A stretch of DNA of 64,000 nt from Streptomyces cyaneogriseus subsp. noncyanogenus. GTDB taxonomy: Bacteria > Actinomycetota > Actinomycetes > Streptomycetales > Streptomycetaceae. A program made the position numbers and the translations under genes. The notes below the pieces were generated by a model, which was not told the DNA's origin, did not search any database, and saw only the letters and a list, made by a program, of their open reading frames with translations. The DNA lies in contig NZ_CP010849.1 in the NCBI RefSeq assembly GCF_000931445.1, forward strand, positions 496,001 to 560,000, read 5' to 3'. Of the stretch, positions 28,032 to 37,220 are shown one piece after another. Each line of letters opens with the position of its first letter. Position 1 is the first letter of the stretch.

Positions 28032-28948
28032 CGTGCCTCCGGGAGCTTCGGGGCGGGGATGCCGACCGTCTGGGGTTCGGCGCCGACCGAGGCGGGCCAG
28101 ACGGCTGCCAGCGCGTCGGGGGTCCAGCCCCCGTCGGCGTAGGCGGTACGGATCTCCTGCGGGTGGGACCACAGGGCCACCTTGTCGCCGCCGATGCCGA
28201 TGCACTGGCCGGTGATGCCCCGCGCGGCGTCGGAGGCGAGGAAGGGGACGAGGGCCGCGCAGTCCTCGGGGGTGCCGAAGCCTTCGCCCTTGCGCAGGAA
28301 GCCGGGGAGCGGCTCGCCGTTCTTCATGGCCTGGACGTACGGGGCGAAGGCGGGGATGGTCTCGGTCATCGCGGTCGCCGCGACGGGGACGATCGCGTTG
28401 ACGGTGACACCGGCGCGGGCCAGTTCCATGGACCAGGTACGGGCCATGGCGGCGATACCGGCCTTGGCGGCGGCGTAGTTGGTCTGCCCGAAGTTGCCGC
28501 GCTGCCCGGCCGGGGAGCCGACCAGGATCAGCGTGCCGCCCTCCCCCTGTTCGCGCATGCGGACGGCGGCGGCGCGGGCGCAGGTGAACGTGCCCCTGAG
28601 GTGGGTGGTGACGACCGCGTCGAAGTCGTCGTCGGTCATCTTCCACAGGACCTTGTCGCGCAGGATGCCGGCGTTGGTGACCAGGACGTCGAGCCGGCCG
28701 AACTCGGTGACGGCGCGGTTCACCAGCCGGTCGGCCGCCTCGCCGGTACCGACCGCGACGACCTCGGCGACGGCGGTGCCGCCCGCCTCGGTGAGGGACT
28801 TCACGGCGGCCTCGGCCACCGCCTCGTCGACGTCGTTGACGACGACGGACGCGCCGTGGGCGGCGAGCGCGTGGGCGTAGGCGAGACCGAGGCCCCGGCC
28901 GCTGCCGGTGACGACGGCGGCCTTGCCGGTGAGATCGATGCTGGACAC
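28028..28948 (-). CDS. Short-chain dehydrogenase/reductase
   Basis: This 306-residue SDR has the cofactor motif VVTGSGRGLGLAYA, NAGILRDK, catalytic Ser in LVGSPAGQRG and the YAAAK tetrad motif. The longer C-terminal region resembles the SDR domain of peroxisomal multifunctional 3-hydroxyacyl-CoA dehydrogenases. With MaoC and acyl-CoA ligase in the same operon, beta-oxidation-like steps are plausible. It is the first gene of the operon; GTG at 28948 follows a GAGAGGA site. Confidence 0.87.
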   Translation of the reverse strand: MSSIDLTGKAAVVTGSGRGLGLAYAHALAAHGASVVVNDVDEAVAEAAVKSLTEAGGTAVAEVVAVGTGEAADRLVNRAVTEFGRLDVLVTNAGILRDKVLWKMTDDDFDAVVTTHLRGTFTCARAAAVRMREQGEGGTLILVGSPAGQRGNFGQTNYAAAKAGIAAMARTWSMELARAGVTVNAIVPVAATAMTETIPAFAPYVQAMKNGEPLPGFLRKGEGFGTPEDCAALVPFLASDAARGITGQCIGIGGDKVALWSHPQEIRTAYADGGWTPDALAAVWPASVGAEPQTVGIPAPKLPEAR

Positions 28949-29093
28949 GTGCGAGTCCTCTCGGGCGGTGACACGGGATGCGTTGCAGGCGTCGGGTGGG
29001 TCGGGTGCGAAGTGCGCGGGCACGCTCGGGCGGTGGCGTTCCGTGCCCGGGCGACGGGACGGCGAGGGGGGCGCCACGAAGTCGAAGCTAAGA

Positions 29094-29104
29094 GCAATGA
29101 TTGC
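29094..29104. promoter_or_regulatory. Candidate operator in the divergent SDR/transporter promoter region
   Basis: GCAAT-G-ATTGC is a perfect palindrome in the 308-bp gap between the divergent catabolic operon and the MHS transporter. A second short dyad (CAA-TAG-TTG) follows a few bases on. The patch is AT-richer than the surroundings. No gene was found in this gap. Confidence 0.35.
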
Positions 29105-29256
29105 CGACGTCAATAGTTGCGTTCCACCGGAAGGTTGGCCGGAACCCGGGTCAAAGTTGCGCATCTGATTGACGGCTGCACCATCAGTGCCTAACTTCAC
29201 CGGGGCACCGGTGCGGTCCCCCACCGGTGGCGCCCCACGGCATCAGGGAGCTCACC

Positions 29257-30874
29257 GTGCAGCCATCCCGCACGTCCCTTCGTCATCCCTCCCCGGACAC
29301 CCGGCAACTGCGCCGGGTCGCCCTGTCCGGGCTGGTCGGAACCGCCGTAGAGTTCTACGACTTCCTGGTCTACGGCACCGTCGCCGCCCTGGTCTTCGGC
29401 GATCTGTTCTTCCCCGAGGCCGACCCCGCGGTCGGCACCATCGCCGCCTTCGGCACCTTCGCCGCGGGCTATGCGGCCCGCCCGCTCGGCGGCATCGTCT
29501 TCGGCCACTTCGGCGACCAGGTCGGCCGCAAGTCGATGATGCTGCTGACCATGGCCCTGATGGGCTGCGGCAGCTTCCTCATCGGCCTGCTGCCGACCTA
29601 CGAGTCGTATAACTTCGTATAATGTACGCTATACGAAGTTATTACGCCTGGTCTTCGGCGATCTGTTCTTCCCCGAGGCCGACCCCGCGGTCGGCACCAT
29701 CGCCGCCTTCGGCACCTTCGCCGCGGGCTATGCGGCCCGCCCGCTCGGCGGCATCGTCGTCGGCCACTTCGGCGACCAGGTCGGCCGCAAGTCGATGATG
29801 CTGCTGACCATGGCCCTGATGGGCTGCGGCAGCTTCCGCATCGGCCTGCTGCCGGCCTACGAGGCCATCGGCGTGTGGGCCCCGGTCCTGCTCATCGCCC
29901 TGCGCGTCGTCCAGGGCGTGGCCATCGGCGGCGAGTGGGGCGGTGCCACCCTGATGGTCGTCGAACACGCCGAGCGCACCCAGGGCGACCGGCGCGGCCT
30001 GTGGTCCGGCTTCACCCAGCTCGGCGCCCCGCTCGGCTCGGTCCTCTCGGCCGGTGTGGTCACCCTCGTCTCCGCCCTCCCCGACGACGACTTCCGCGCC
30101 TGGGGCTGGCGCGTCCCGTTCCTGCTCAGCATCGTGCTGCTGGCCGTCGGCCTGTTCGTACGCCTGAAGGTCGCCGAGAGCCCGCTGTTCACCCAGGCGC
30201 GGCGGGAGCCGGCGCGCAAGCCGCCGCTGCTGGAGGTGGTGCGCCGGCCCAAGCCCGTCCTGCTGGCCGCCTGCGTCGGCATCGGCGCGTTCACCGCGCA
30301 GTCGCTGCTGACCGGTTTCATGATCTCGTACGCCGTGGACCGGGGCTACAGCCGCCCGCAGGTCCTCACCGCCGTGACCGTCGCCTCCTGTGTCGCGCTC
30401 GCGGTGCTGCCCGCCGCCTCGGCGCTGTCCGACCGGGTCGGCCGCCGCCCCGTCGTCCTGGCCGGCGCCGTCGCCTGCGCCGCCCTCGCCTTCCCCGTCC
30501 TCGCCCTGGTCGACTCCGGCTCCCCCGGCCTGCTGATCCTCGCCCTCGCTCTCGGCCACGGCCTCGCCCAGTCCACGATGTACGGGCCGCTCGGCGCCCT
30601 GCTCACCGAGCTGTTCGGCACCGCGGTGCGCTACACCGGCGCCTCCCTCGGCTACCAGGCGGCCACGCTCATCGGCGCCGGTTTCTCGCCGCTGATCGCC
30701 AGTGGGCTGCTCGCCTCGTACGGCGGTGGCGGCACGCCCGTCGCGCTGCTGCTGTGCGCCGGTGCCGCCGTCACGGCGCTCACCGTGTGGCGCATGCGCG
30801 AGACGCACACCGACCCGCTCGACTCCCCCGCGTCCCGGGCCACCGCCCCCACCCCGGAAGGAACCCCCCGTTGA
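29257..30874 (+). CDS. MHS-family MFS transporter, interrupted by an assembly artefact
   Basis: As written the gene is broken: the first 116 codons run into a linker at 29605 and the rest resumes in another frame. Removing 259 bp (one 217-bp repeat copy plus a 42-bp linker) gives one continuous 452-residue protein with GTG start at 29257 behind AGGGAG. It shows metabolite:H+ symporter features: TAVEFYDFLVYGTVA at helix 1, GGIVFGHFGDQVGRKS in the 2-3 loop and about twelve helices. The first repeat copy (FLIGLLPTY) fits the family better than the second (FRIGLLPAY). It is coupled to the next gene (stop overlaps a TTG start). Substrate unknown, perhaps a carboxylate linked to the divergent operon. 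Confidence 0.8.
29388..29604 (+). repeat. First copy of a 217-bp artefactual duplication
   Basis: This segment is repeated at 29647-29863 with an exact 259-bp offset. Three mismatches were seen (29500, 29579 and 29596 against 29759, 29838 and 29855). The copies flank a 42-bp linker and lie inside one transporter gene. Confidence 0.9.
29605..29646 (+). other. loxP-bearing 42-bp sequencing linker
   Basis: The 42 bp contain two 13-bp loxP arms (ATAACTTCGTATA and its inverse) around spacer ATGTACGC, with outer bases TCGT and TACG. The standard spacer is ATGTATGC, so there is one T-to-C change. The whole 42-mer, outer bases included, otherwise matches the Roche 454 Titanium paired-end circularisation linker as I remember it. 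It separates two copies of the same genomic sequence. Confidence 0.9.
29647..29863 (+). repeat. Second copy of the 217-bp artefactual duplication
   Basis: This repeats 29388-29604. After 29863 the unique sequence of the transporter continues. Its three differences give less typical residues (V for F, R for L, A for T), so it is probably the lower-quality copy. Confidence 0.9.
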
Positions 30875-32238
30875 AGCGCCGTCTCGCCCTGCTGACCGTG
30901 TCCCTGTGCGCCGTGACCGCGCTTCCCGCGCAGGCCGTGGCCGAGGACACCCACCTCGAAGGCCGGCTCCCCTCCGGCGCGGCCTACACGATGGACGTCC
31001 CCGCCGCGTGGAACGGGACCGTGCTGCTGTACAGCCACGGCTACACCCCCGCCGGGCAGGCCAACCCGGCCCGGAACGCGCCGGACGCGCCCACCCGGGA
31101 CGAGCTGCTCCAGGAGGGATACGCGCTGATCGGCTCCTCCTACGCGACGACCGGCTGGGCCGTCACCGAGGCCGTGCCCGACCAACTCGCGACACTGGAG
31201 ACGTTCACCGGCAGGTTCGGCCCGGCCCGGCGGACGCTGGCCTGGGGCACCTCCTACGGCGGACTCGTCACGACCGTGCTCGCCGAGCGGCACGCCGAGC
31301 GCTTCGACGGCTCGCTGGCCATGTGCGGGCTGGTGCAGGGCGGCGTCGCCAACTGGAACAGCACCCTCGACCCCGTGTTCGCGCTGAAGACCCTGCTGGC
31401 CCCGGACTCGGACATCCCGCTCACCGGCTTCGCCGACGAGACGGCGGCACGGACCGCGGCGAGCGAGCTGACCGCCGCGGTCGACGCCGCCCAGCGCGGC
31501 CCGCAGGGCCGCGCCCGCATCGCGCTCGCCGCCGCCCTGCACCACATCCCCGGCCACAACAGTCCCGCCCAGAGCGAACCGGCCCCCGACGACCGGGCGA
31601 GCCGGCAGGCCAACCAGTACGCGGCCGTGCGCGGGCTGGTGCAGCAGCCCGCCTTCGGCTGGCGCCACGAGGCGGAGGGCCGGGCCGGCGGCAACCCGTC
31701 GTGGAACACGGGCGTCGACTACACCGCCCTGCTCCACGCGTCCCCCCTCCACAAGGAGGTGACCGAGCTCTACAAGGAGGCGGGGGCCTCGCTCCGGGCG
31801 GACCTCACGGCGCTGAACCGCGCACCCCGCGTGTCCGCCGACCCCGCCGCCGTACGGTGGATGCGCCGGACCAGCGTTCTGACCGGCCGGCTCACCGACC
31901 CGCAACTGGCCGTCCACACCACGGGGGACGCCCTGATCCCGGTGGCCGCCGAGAGCGCCTACCGGCGGGCCGCCGACGCCGCCGGCGCCGGCCCGCTCCT
32001 CGGCCAGGCGTACGTCCGCGCCCCCGGCCACTGCACCTTCACCGCCGGCGAGATGGTCGCGGCCCTGCACACCCTGGAGCACCGGCTGGACGCCGGCCGC
32101 TGGGACACCGCGCCGGACGCGCTCAACGCCCGGGCCCGGCAGGCGGATCCGGCGGGCGCCGCCCGCTATGCCGCCTACCGGCCCGCGCCCTACCCGCGGC
32201 CGTACGACCTGGCCCATCCGGCGGACGCCCGGTCCTGA
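30871..32238 (+). CDS. Secreted alpha/beta hydrolase
   Basis: This protein of about 455 residues starts with TTG overlapping the transporter stop (TTGA) behind GGAAGG. A signal peptide is visible at residues 1-24 (RRLALLTVSLCAVTALPAQAVA). The hydrolase core has SHGYTPAG near the oxyanion hole, nucleophile Ser128 in GTSYGG, and His in APGHCTFTAGE near the C-terminus. It may release a compound for uptake by the co-transcribed transporter, but the substrate class (ester, amide or peptide) is not clear. Confidence 0.8.
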   Translation: MKRRLALLTVSLCAVTALPAQAVAEDTHLEGRLPSGAAYTMDVPAAWNGTVLLYSHGYTPAGQANPARNAPDAPTRDELLQEGYALIGSSYATTGWAVTEAVPDQLATLETFTGRFGPARRTLAWGTSYGGLVTTVLAERHAERFDGSLAMCGLVQGGVANWNSTLDPVFALKTLLAPDSDIPLTGFADETAARTAASELTAAVDAAQRGPQGRARIALAAALHHIPGHNSPAQSEPAPDDRASRQANQYAAVRGLVQQPAFGWRHEAEGRAGGNPSWNTGVDYTALLHASPLHKEVTELYKEAGASLRADLTALNRAPRVSADPAAVRWMRRTSVLTGRLTDPQLAVHTTGDALIPVAAESAYRRAADAAGAGPLLGQAYVRAPGHCTFTAGEMVAALHTLEHRLDAGRWDTAPDALNARARQADPAGAARYAAYRPAPYPRPYDLAHPADARS

Positions 32239-32441
32239 CCGCGCCGCCCGGCTCCCGGCTCCGGTGGATACCACCGCGGGCGCCGGGCACGGCCGTCCGG
32301 GCGTAATCGGCGGCCCCGCGGCACGGGTATGCGCGGCGACCGGCCCCGCGAGGACCGGCGCGGGAGGAGCTCCGGCGCGGGACACGCCATCGGATGGACC
32401 ATTCGCCCGGTTCCAAGTACCTCGATCATACCGTGCGCAAT

Positions 32442-33500
32442 ATGAACAAATGCCATATCACGTACCTGGCGTGCACTGCCACGCTCATCGGGGTGGGGAT
32501 CGGCGCCGCTCCGCAGGCCGCCGACCACCGGACCCACGTGGTGTCCCCCGGCGAATCGATCCAGAAGGCCGTCGACGCGGCCGCGCCGGGAGACACCGTC
32601 CTCGTGACCGCCGGCACCTACCACGAGAGCGTCAAGGTGAGCACGCCCGGGCTGACCCTGCGCGGCGCGGGCCGCAGCACCGTGATCAAGCCGGGCACGG
32701 GCAAGGCCGCGGGCACCTGCGCCGAGGCCGGCAACGGAATCTGTGTGACGGGCACGAAGGACCGCAAGGTCGCGGACGTCACCATCGCCTCCCTGACCGT
32801 CACCGGCTTCACCAAGCACGGGGTGTACGCCGTCGCGACGGACCGGCTGACCGTCCGCAACGTGACGGCGGTGAAGAACGGGGTGTGGGGCATCGCCCAG
32901 GAACAGTCGGTGCGCGGCGTGTTCAGCAGGAACACCGCTCAGGCCAACGGCGACGCGGGCCTGTTCCTCGCCAACACGGTCAGCGCCGAGCAGGGCGCCG
33001 CGGACAGCCGGGGCGCGGTGGTCGCGGAGAACCGGCTGGAGGACAACCGGATCGGTCTCACCGTCCGGCGCCTGCGCAACCTCACCGTCGCGGACAACCA
33101 CGTGACCGGCAACTGCGCGGGGATGTTCCTCGTCGGCGACGAGAACAAGCCGCGGGCCGGCGCCCTCACCGTGCACAGCAACCGCGTCGTGCAGAACAAC
33201 AAGTCCTGCCCCAAGACCGCCCGCCTGGACGCCCTCCAGGGATCCGGCATCGTCATCACCGGCGTCGAGGACTCCGTGGTGACGCAGAACGTGGTCAGGG
33301 ACAACGCCGGCGCCTTCTCCATGTCGGGCGGCATCGTCCTGTCCAAGAGCATGGTGGGCGCCACCAGCGAGCGGAACCGGATCACCGGCAACACGCTGGC
33401 GAACAACTCCCCGGCCGATCTCGTCAACGCGGACACCGGCAAGGGCAACACCTTCGACGGCAACACCTGCGGGGCCTCGAAGCCCGCGGGCCTGTGCTGA
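32442..33500 (+). CDS. Secreted right-handed parallel beta-helix protein
   Basis: This 352-residue protein has an N-terminal hydrophobic signal (TYLACTATLIGVGIGAA). Repeated strand motifs typical of beta-helix proteins follow: SIQKAVDAAAPGDTVLVTAG, NVTAVKNGVWGIA, NRLEDNRIGLTVRR, NHVTGNCAGMFLVG, NRITGNTLANNS. Such folds occur in polysaccharide lyases and mannuronan epimerase-like proteins. No catalytic set could be identified. ATG at 32442 has no clear ribosome site; it may be leaderless or start at an upstream GTG (32433). Confidence 0.75.
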   Translation: MNKCHITYLACTATLIGVGIGAAPQAADHRTHVVSPGESIQKAVDAAAPGDTVLVTAGTYHESVKVSTPGLTLRGAGRSTVIKPGTGKAAGTCAEAGNGICVTGTKDRKVADVTIASLTVTGFTKHGVYAVATDRLTVRNVTAVKNGVWGIAQEQSVRGVFSRNTAQANGDAGLFLANTVSAEQGAADSRGAVVAENRLEDNRIGLTVRRLRNLTVADNHVTGNCAGMFLVGDENKPRAGALTVHSNRVVQNNKSCPKTARLDALQGSGIVITGVEDSVVTQNVVRDNAGAFSMSGGIVLSKSMVGATSERNRITGNTLANNSPADLVNADTGKGNTFDGNTCGASKPAGLC

Positions 33501-33547
33501 CCGGCCGGCCCGAGCCGTCCGCGCGACCCAGTGAGGAAAGGCGGCAC

Positions 33548-34588
33548 ATGACGACCGTACAGACCGCTCCGGCGCCGTCCATGCGGCTGCGGGAGCTCGT
33601 GTTCGGGGCGGCGTGCGCCGCCGCCCTCCGCGCGGCGGCCCGGCTCGGGGTCGCCGACGCCCTGGACGACAGCCCGCGGGCGGTGGAGGACCTGGCGGCG
33701 GCGGTGAAGACCGAGCCGCAGCCGCTGCGACGACTGCTGCGGGCCCTGTCCTGTCACGGCGTCTTCGCCGAGCAGCCGGACGGGACGTTCGCGCACACCG
33801 ACATGTCCCGGCTGCTGCGCGAGGACGACCCGCACAGTCTGCGCGCCATCACGCTGTGGTGCACCGAGCCGTGGACCTGGGACGCCTGGCCGAAGCTGGA
33901 CGAGGCGGTGCGCACCGGCCGCAACGTGGTGGAGGACCTCTACGGGAAGGAGTTCTTCACCTACCTCAACGAGGACGCCCCGGAGTCGGCCGACGTCTTC
34001 AACCGGGCCATGACGACCTCCAGCGTGCAGTCCGCGCGGGACGTCGCGCGGTTCCTCGACCTCTCGGGGGCCTCCTCGGTCGCCGACATCGGGGGCGGCC
34101 AGGGTCATGTGGTGGCGAGCCTGCTGGAGAAGTACCCCTCGCTCCAGGGGACCCTGCTCGACCTGCCGCGCGTGGTGGAGAACGCCGATGCGCGGCTGCG
34201 GGCGGGAGGCGCGCTCGCGGACCGGGTGCGGATCGTGCCCGGCGACTGCCGGACGGCCGTCCCCGTCAAGGCCGATGTGTACATCATCAAGAACATCCTG
34301 GAGTGGGACGACGACAGCACCGCCCGGACGCTGCGCAACGTCATCGAGGCGGGCGGCCCGGGAACGCGGGTGGTGGTCATCGAGAACCTCGTCGACGACA
34401 CCCCCTCGATGCGGTTCAGCACCGCCATGGACCTGCTGCTCCTCCTCAACGTCGGCGGTGCCAAGCACACCACCGAGAGCATGGTCGGCCGGCTCACCGG
34501 CGCGGGCCTGGTCATCGACGACGTGCGCCCGGTCAATCCGTATCTGCACGCCTTCGACTGCACGGTCCCGGACCACCGCGCCGGCTGA
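33548..34588 (+). CDS. O-methyltransferase (acetylserotonin/aromatic-polyketide type)
   Basis: This 346-residue methyltransferase has an N-terminal winged-helix dimerisation domain (RLGVADALDD..LRRLLRALSCHGVF) and a C-terminal SAM domain with VADIGGGQGHVVASLLEKYP and IIKNILEWDDD. It is the type that methylates phenolic hydroxyls of aromatic polyketides. It converges on the spore-pigment operon, ending 258 bp from the cyclase stop as written (about 40 bp once the artefact is removed), so it may tailor the pigment. ATG follows GAGGAAAGGCGG. The last codons fall in a duplicated segment. Confidence 0.85.
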   Translation: MTTVQTAPAPSMRLRELVFGAACAAALRAAARLGVADALDDSPRAVEDLAAAVKTEPQPLRRLLRALSCHGVFAEQPDGTFAHTDMSRLLREDDPHSLRAITLWCTEPWTWDAWPKLDEAVRTGRNVVEDLYGKEFFTYLNEDAPESADVFNRAMTTSSVQSARDVARFLDLSGASSVADIGGGQGHVVASLLEKYPSLQGTLLDLPRVVENADARLRAGGALADRVRIVPGDCRTAVPVKADVYIIKNILEWDDDSTARTLRNVIEAGGPGTRVVVIENLVDDTPSMRFSTAMDLLLLLNVGGAKHTTESMVGRLTGAGLVIDDVRPVNPYLHAFDCTVPDHRAG

Positions 34589-34751
34589 GAGACGACGGCG
34601 GACGCCGATCGCCGGGCACGCGCGTGGCGCGTGCCCGGCGATCGGCTGGGGAGAGGGGGACGGTTCAGATGATGGCGTCCCGGTCCCAGCGGTAGAAGCA
34701 GTTCGCCATCGCGTCCTTCGGCGAGCGCCAGGTGGCCGGGTCGTAGGCGCT
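34573..34751 (+). repeat. First copy of an artefactual duplication (179 bp, with hairpin)
   Basis: This segment recurs at 34794-34932 with identical sequence except that 40 bp, including the terminator hairpin, are missing from the second copy. It holds the methyltransferase stop, the terminator and the 3' end of the cyclase gene. Confidence 0.9.
34607..34643. terminator. Bidirectional terminator hairpin
   Basis: A perfect inverted repeat with 17-bp arms (GATCGCCGGGCACGCGC and its complement) and a 3-base loop (GTG) lies between the convergent methyltransferase and cyclase genes, where it can stop transcription from both sides. Confidence 0.85.
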
Positions 34752-34793
34752 CGTAATAACTTCGTATAGCATACATTATACGAAGTTATACGA
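34752..34793 (-). other. Second loxP-bearing 42-bp sequencing linker, inverted
   Basis: These 42 bp are the reverse complement of the linker at 29605, here with canonical spacer GCATACAT (ATGTATGC on the other strand) and outer bases CGTA and ACGA. Genomic sequence is duplicated on either side. Read in frame on the minus strand it gives MYAIRSYYE, a peptide I recall as a hallmark of 454 linker carry-over in databases. Confidence 0.92.
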
Positions 34794-34932
34794 CCACCGC
34801 GCCGGCTGAGAGACGACGGCGATCGGCTGGGGAGAGGGGGACGGTTCAGATGATGGCGTCCCGGTCCCAGCGGTAGAAGCAGTTCGCCATCGCGTCCTTC
34901 GGCGAGCGCCAGGTGGCCGGGTCGTAGGCGCT
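34794..34932 (+). repeat. Second copy of the duplication (139 bp, hairpin lost)
   Basis: This is identical to 34573-34751 apart from a 40-bp deletion whose ends share the microhomology CGGCG, exactly removing the terminator stem-loop. Unique sequence resumes at 34933. Confidence 0.88.
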
Positions 34933-35178
34933 GACGTACGCCGACAGACGCTCGCTGACGTCCTGGAACTCCGGGTGCCCGGCCATCTTGGCGATGGCGG
35001 GTCCGGGGTCCTGCTCGGACTCGATGAGGTGCAGGTACACATCACCGAACTGGAACAGACTGCGCCCGGAGACCCCGATGAGGTGCGGGAGTTCCCCCCG
35101 GTCCGACTCCGCGAACACCTTGGCGATGTCCTGGGCCGAACCCGGGGCCATCCGGGCGACGATCAACGTGTGGTGCAT
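34846..35178 (-). CDS. whiE-ORFVII: Polyketide cyclase, TcmI family (spore pigment)
   Basis: This 110-residue protein resembles the ferredoxin-like-fold TcmI cyclases, which close later rings of aromatic polyketides. Family traits are TLIVARMAPGSAQDIAKVF at the N-terminus and the terminal FYRWD motif. It is the last gene of the KS-CLF-ACP-aromatase operon and corresponds to whiE ORFVII of the spore pigment locus by order and size. Its 3' end also appears, displaced, in the first copy of the artefactual duplication. Confidence 0.87.
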   Translation of the reverse strand: MHHTLIVARMAPGSAQDIAKVFAESDRGELPHLIGVSGRSLFQFGDVYLHLIESEQDPGPAIAKMAGHPEFQDVSERLSAYVSAYDPATWRSPKDAMANCFYRWDRDAII

Positions 35179-35200
35179 GGTGGTGTGCTCCGTCCCGCGC

Positions 35201-35939
<739 letters not shown>

Positions 35940-35966
35940 GTGCTTTCTCCTTTGCTCTGTGCCGTC

Positions 35967-37220
35967 TCACTGCACGGCGCCGGCGGTGCCGCGTCGCAGC
36001 ACCAGCGCCGAGTTCGACCCCATCAGCCCTCGGCTGAGGACGAGCGCCGTGCGCAGCTCGGCGGCACGGGCCCGGCCGGTCACCAGATCGAGGTCGTGGC
36101 AGATGTCGAACACATTGGGGGTGGGCGGGATGACTCCCTGTTCCATCGCGAGCACCGCCGCCGCGGCGTCCAGCACCGGCGCGGCGCAGTAGCCCCGGCC
36201 GACGCCGGTCTTGGGGGCGGTGACGGGCACCCGCCGGCCGTGCGCGCCGAGGGCGTCCGCGATGGCCAGTGCCTCGGCACGGTCCGCCTCGGGCACGCCG
36301 AGGGCGTCCGCGAAGACCACGTCGATCTCCTCGGGGGCCAGGCCGGCCTCGTCCAGGGCGCCCCGGACGGCCTGGGCGAGCCCGTGCCTGGACTCCTCCC
36401 AGCGGGAGGCCCCGGTGAAGGTCGCCGCGTGTCCGGCGAGGACGCCCCGCACCTGCGCGCCCCGGTCCAGCGCCGAGTCCTCGTCTTCCACGACGAGCAT
36501 GGCGCCGCCCTCGGCGGGCACGAACCCGCACGCCGCCGAGGTGAAGGGGCGGTAGGCACGCGCCGGGTCGTCGGCCGTGCTCAGTTCCCCGTAGCCGAGC
36601 TGGCAGACCACCGAGTAGGGGGCCAGCGGGGCCTCGGTCGAGCCGGTCACGATCACCTCGGTGCCGCGCCGGACCGCCCGCGCGGCGTGCGCGAGGGCGT
36701 CCAGGCCGCCGGCCTCGTCGGCGGCGACCACGCCGCAGGGGCCCTTGAAGCCCCGGCGGATGGAGATCTGGCCGGTGCTGGCGGCGTAGAACCAGGCGAT
36801 CGACTGGTAGGGGCCGACGAAGCGGCTGCCCTTTCCCCAGAGCTGCTGCAGCTCCCGCTGCCCGAACTCGCCGCCGCCCGAGCCGGCCGCGGTGACGACA
36901 CCGACGGAGAACGGCGAGCCGTCGGTGTCGCTCCGGGGCAGGCGGGCGTCGTCGAGCGCGAGGTCGGCGGCGGTCATCGCGAAGTGCGTGAACCGGTCGG
37001 TCTGGACCAGGAAACGCTCCTCGACCGCCGCCGACGGGTCGAACTCCCGGATCTGGCCGGCGACCCGCAGCGGCAGGTGCTCGCACCCCTCGCGGGTGAC
37101 CCGGTCCAGGACGCTGAGCCCTTCCTTGGTGGACTTCCAGAAGGTCTCGGTGGTGGTTCCGTTGGGCGCGACCACGCCGATTCCGGTGATGGCCGCGCGC
37201 CGTGGATGCGGTTCGCTCAT
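35967..37220 (-). CDS. whiE-ORFIV: Ketosynthase chain-length factor (KS-beta)
   Basis: This 417-residue KS homologue lacks the active-site cysteine: the segment aligning with KS-alpha TGCTSGLDS reads ADEAGGLDA, placing Glu169 where chain-length factors usually carry Gln. It forms the heterodimer with KS-alpha and sets chain length. ATG overlaps the KS-alpha stop (4 bp), so the pair is translationally coupled. Order and neighbours match whiE ORFIV. Confidence 0.93.
   Translation of the reverse strand: MSEPHPRRAAITGIGVVAPNGTTTETFWKSTKEGLSVLDRVTREGCEHLPLRVAGQIREFDPSAAVEERFLVQTDRFTHFAMTAADLALDDARLPRSDTDGSPFSVGVVTAAGSGGGEFGQRELQQLWGKGSRFVGPYQSIAWFYAASTGQISIRRGFKGPCGVVAADEAGGLDALAHAARAVRRGTEVIVTGSTEAPLAPYSVVCQLGYGELSTADDPARAYRPFTSAACGFVPAEGGAMLVVEDEDSALDRGAQVRGVLAGHAATFTGASRWEESRHGLAQAVRGALDEAGLAPEEIDVVFADALGVPEADRAEALAIADALGAHGRRVPVTAPKTGVGRGYCAAPVLDAAAAVLAMEQGVIPPTPNVFDICHDLDLVTGRARAAELRTALVLSRGLMGSNSALVLRRGTAGAVQ

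Noticed and set aside
34105-34776. A 223-residue minus-strand frame beginning MYAIRSYYE.
   Set aside because: Its start is translated linker and the rest is the antisense of the O-methyltransferase gene.
29605-34793. Cre-invertible 5.1-kb segment between two inverted loxP sites, as in an engineered strain or a phage P1-like element.
   Set aside because: The sites sit between duplicated genomic ends, one spacer is mutated, the 42-bp outer context equals a sequencing linker, and no selectable marker or recombinase gene is present. A library artefact explains everything.
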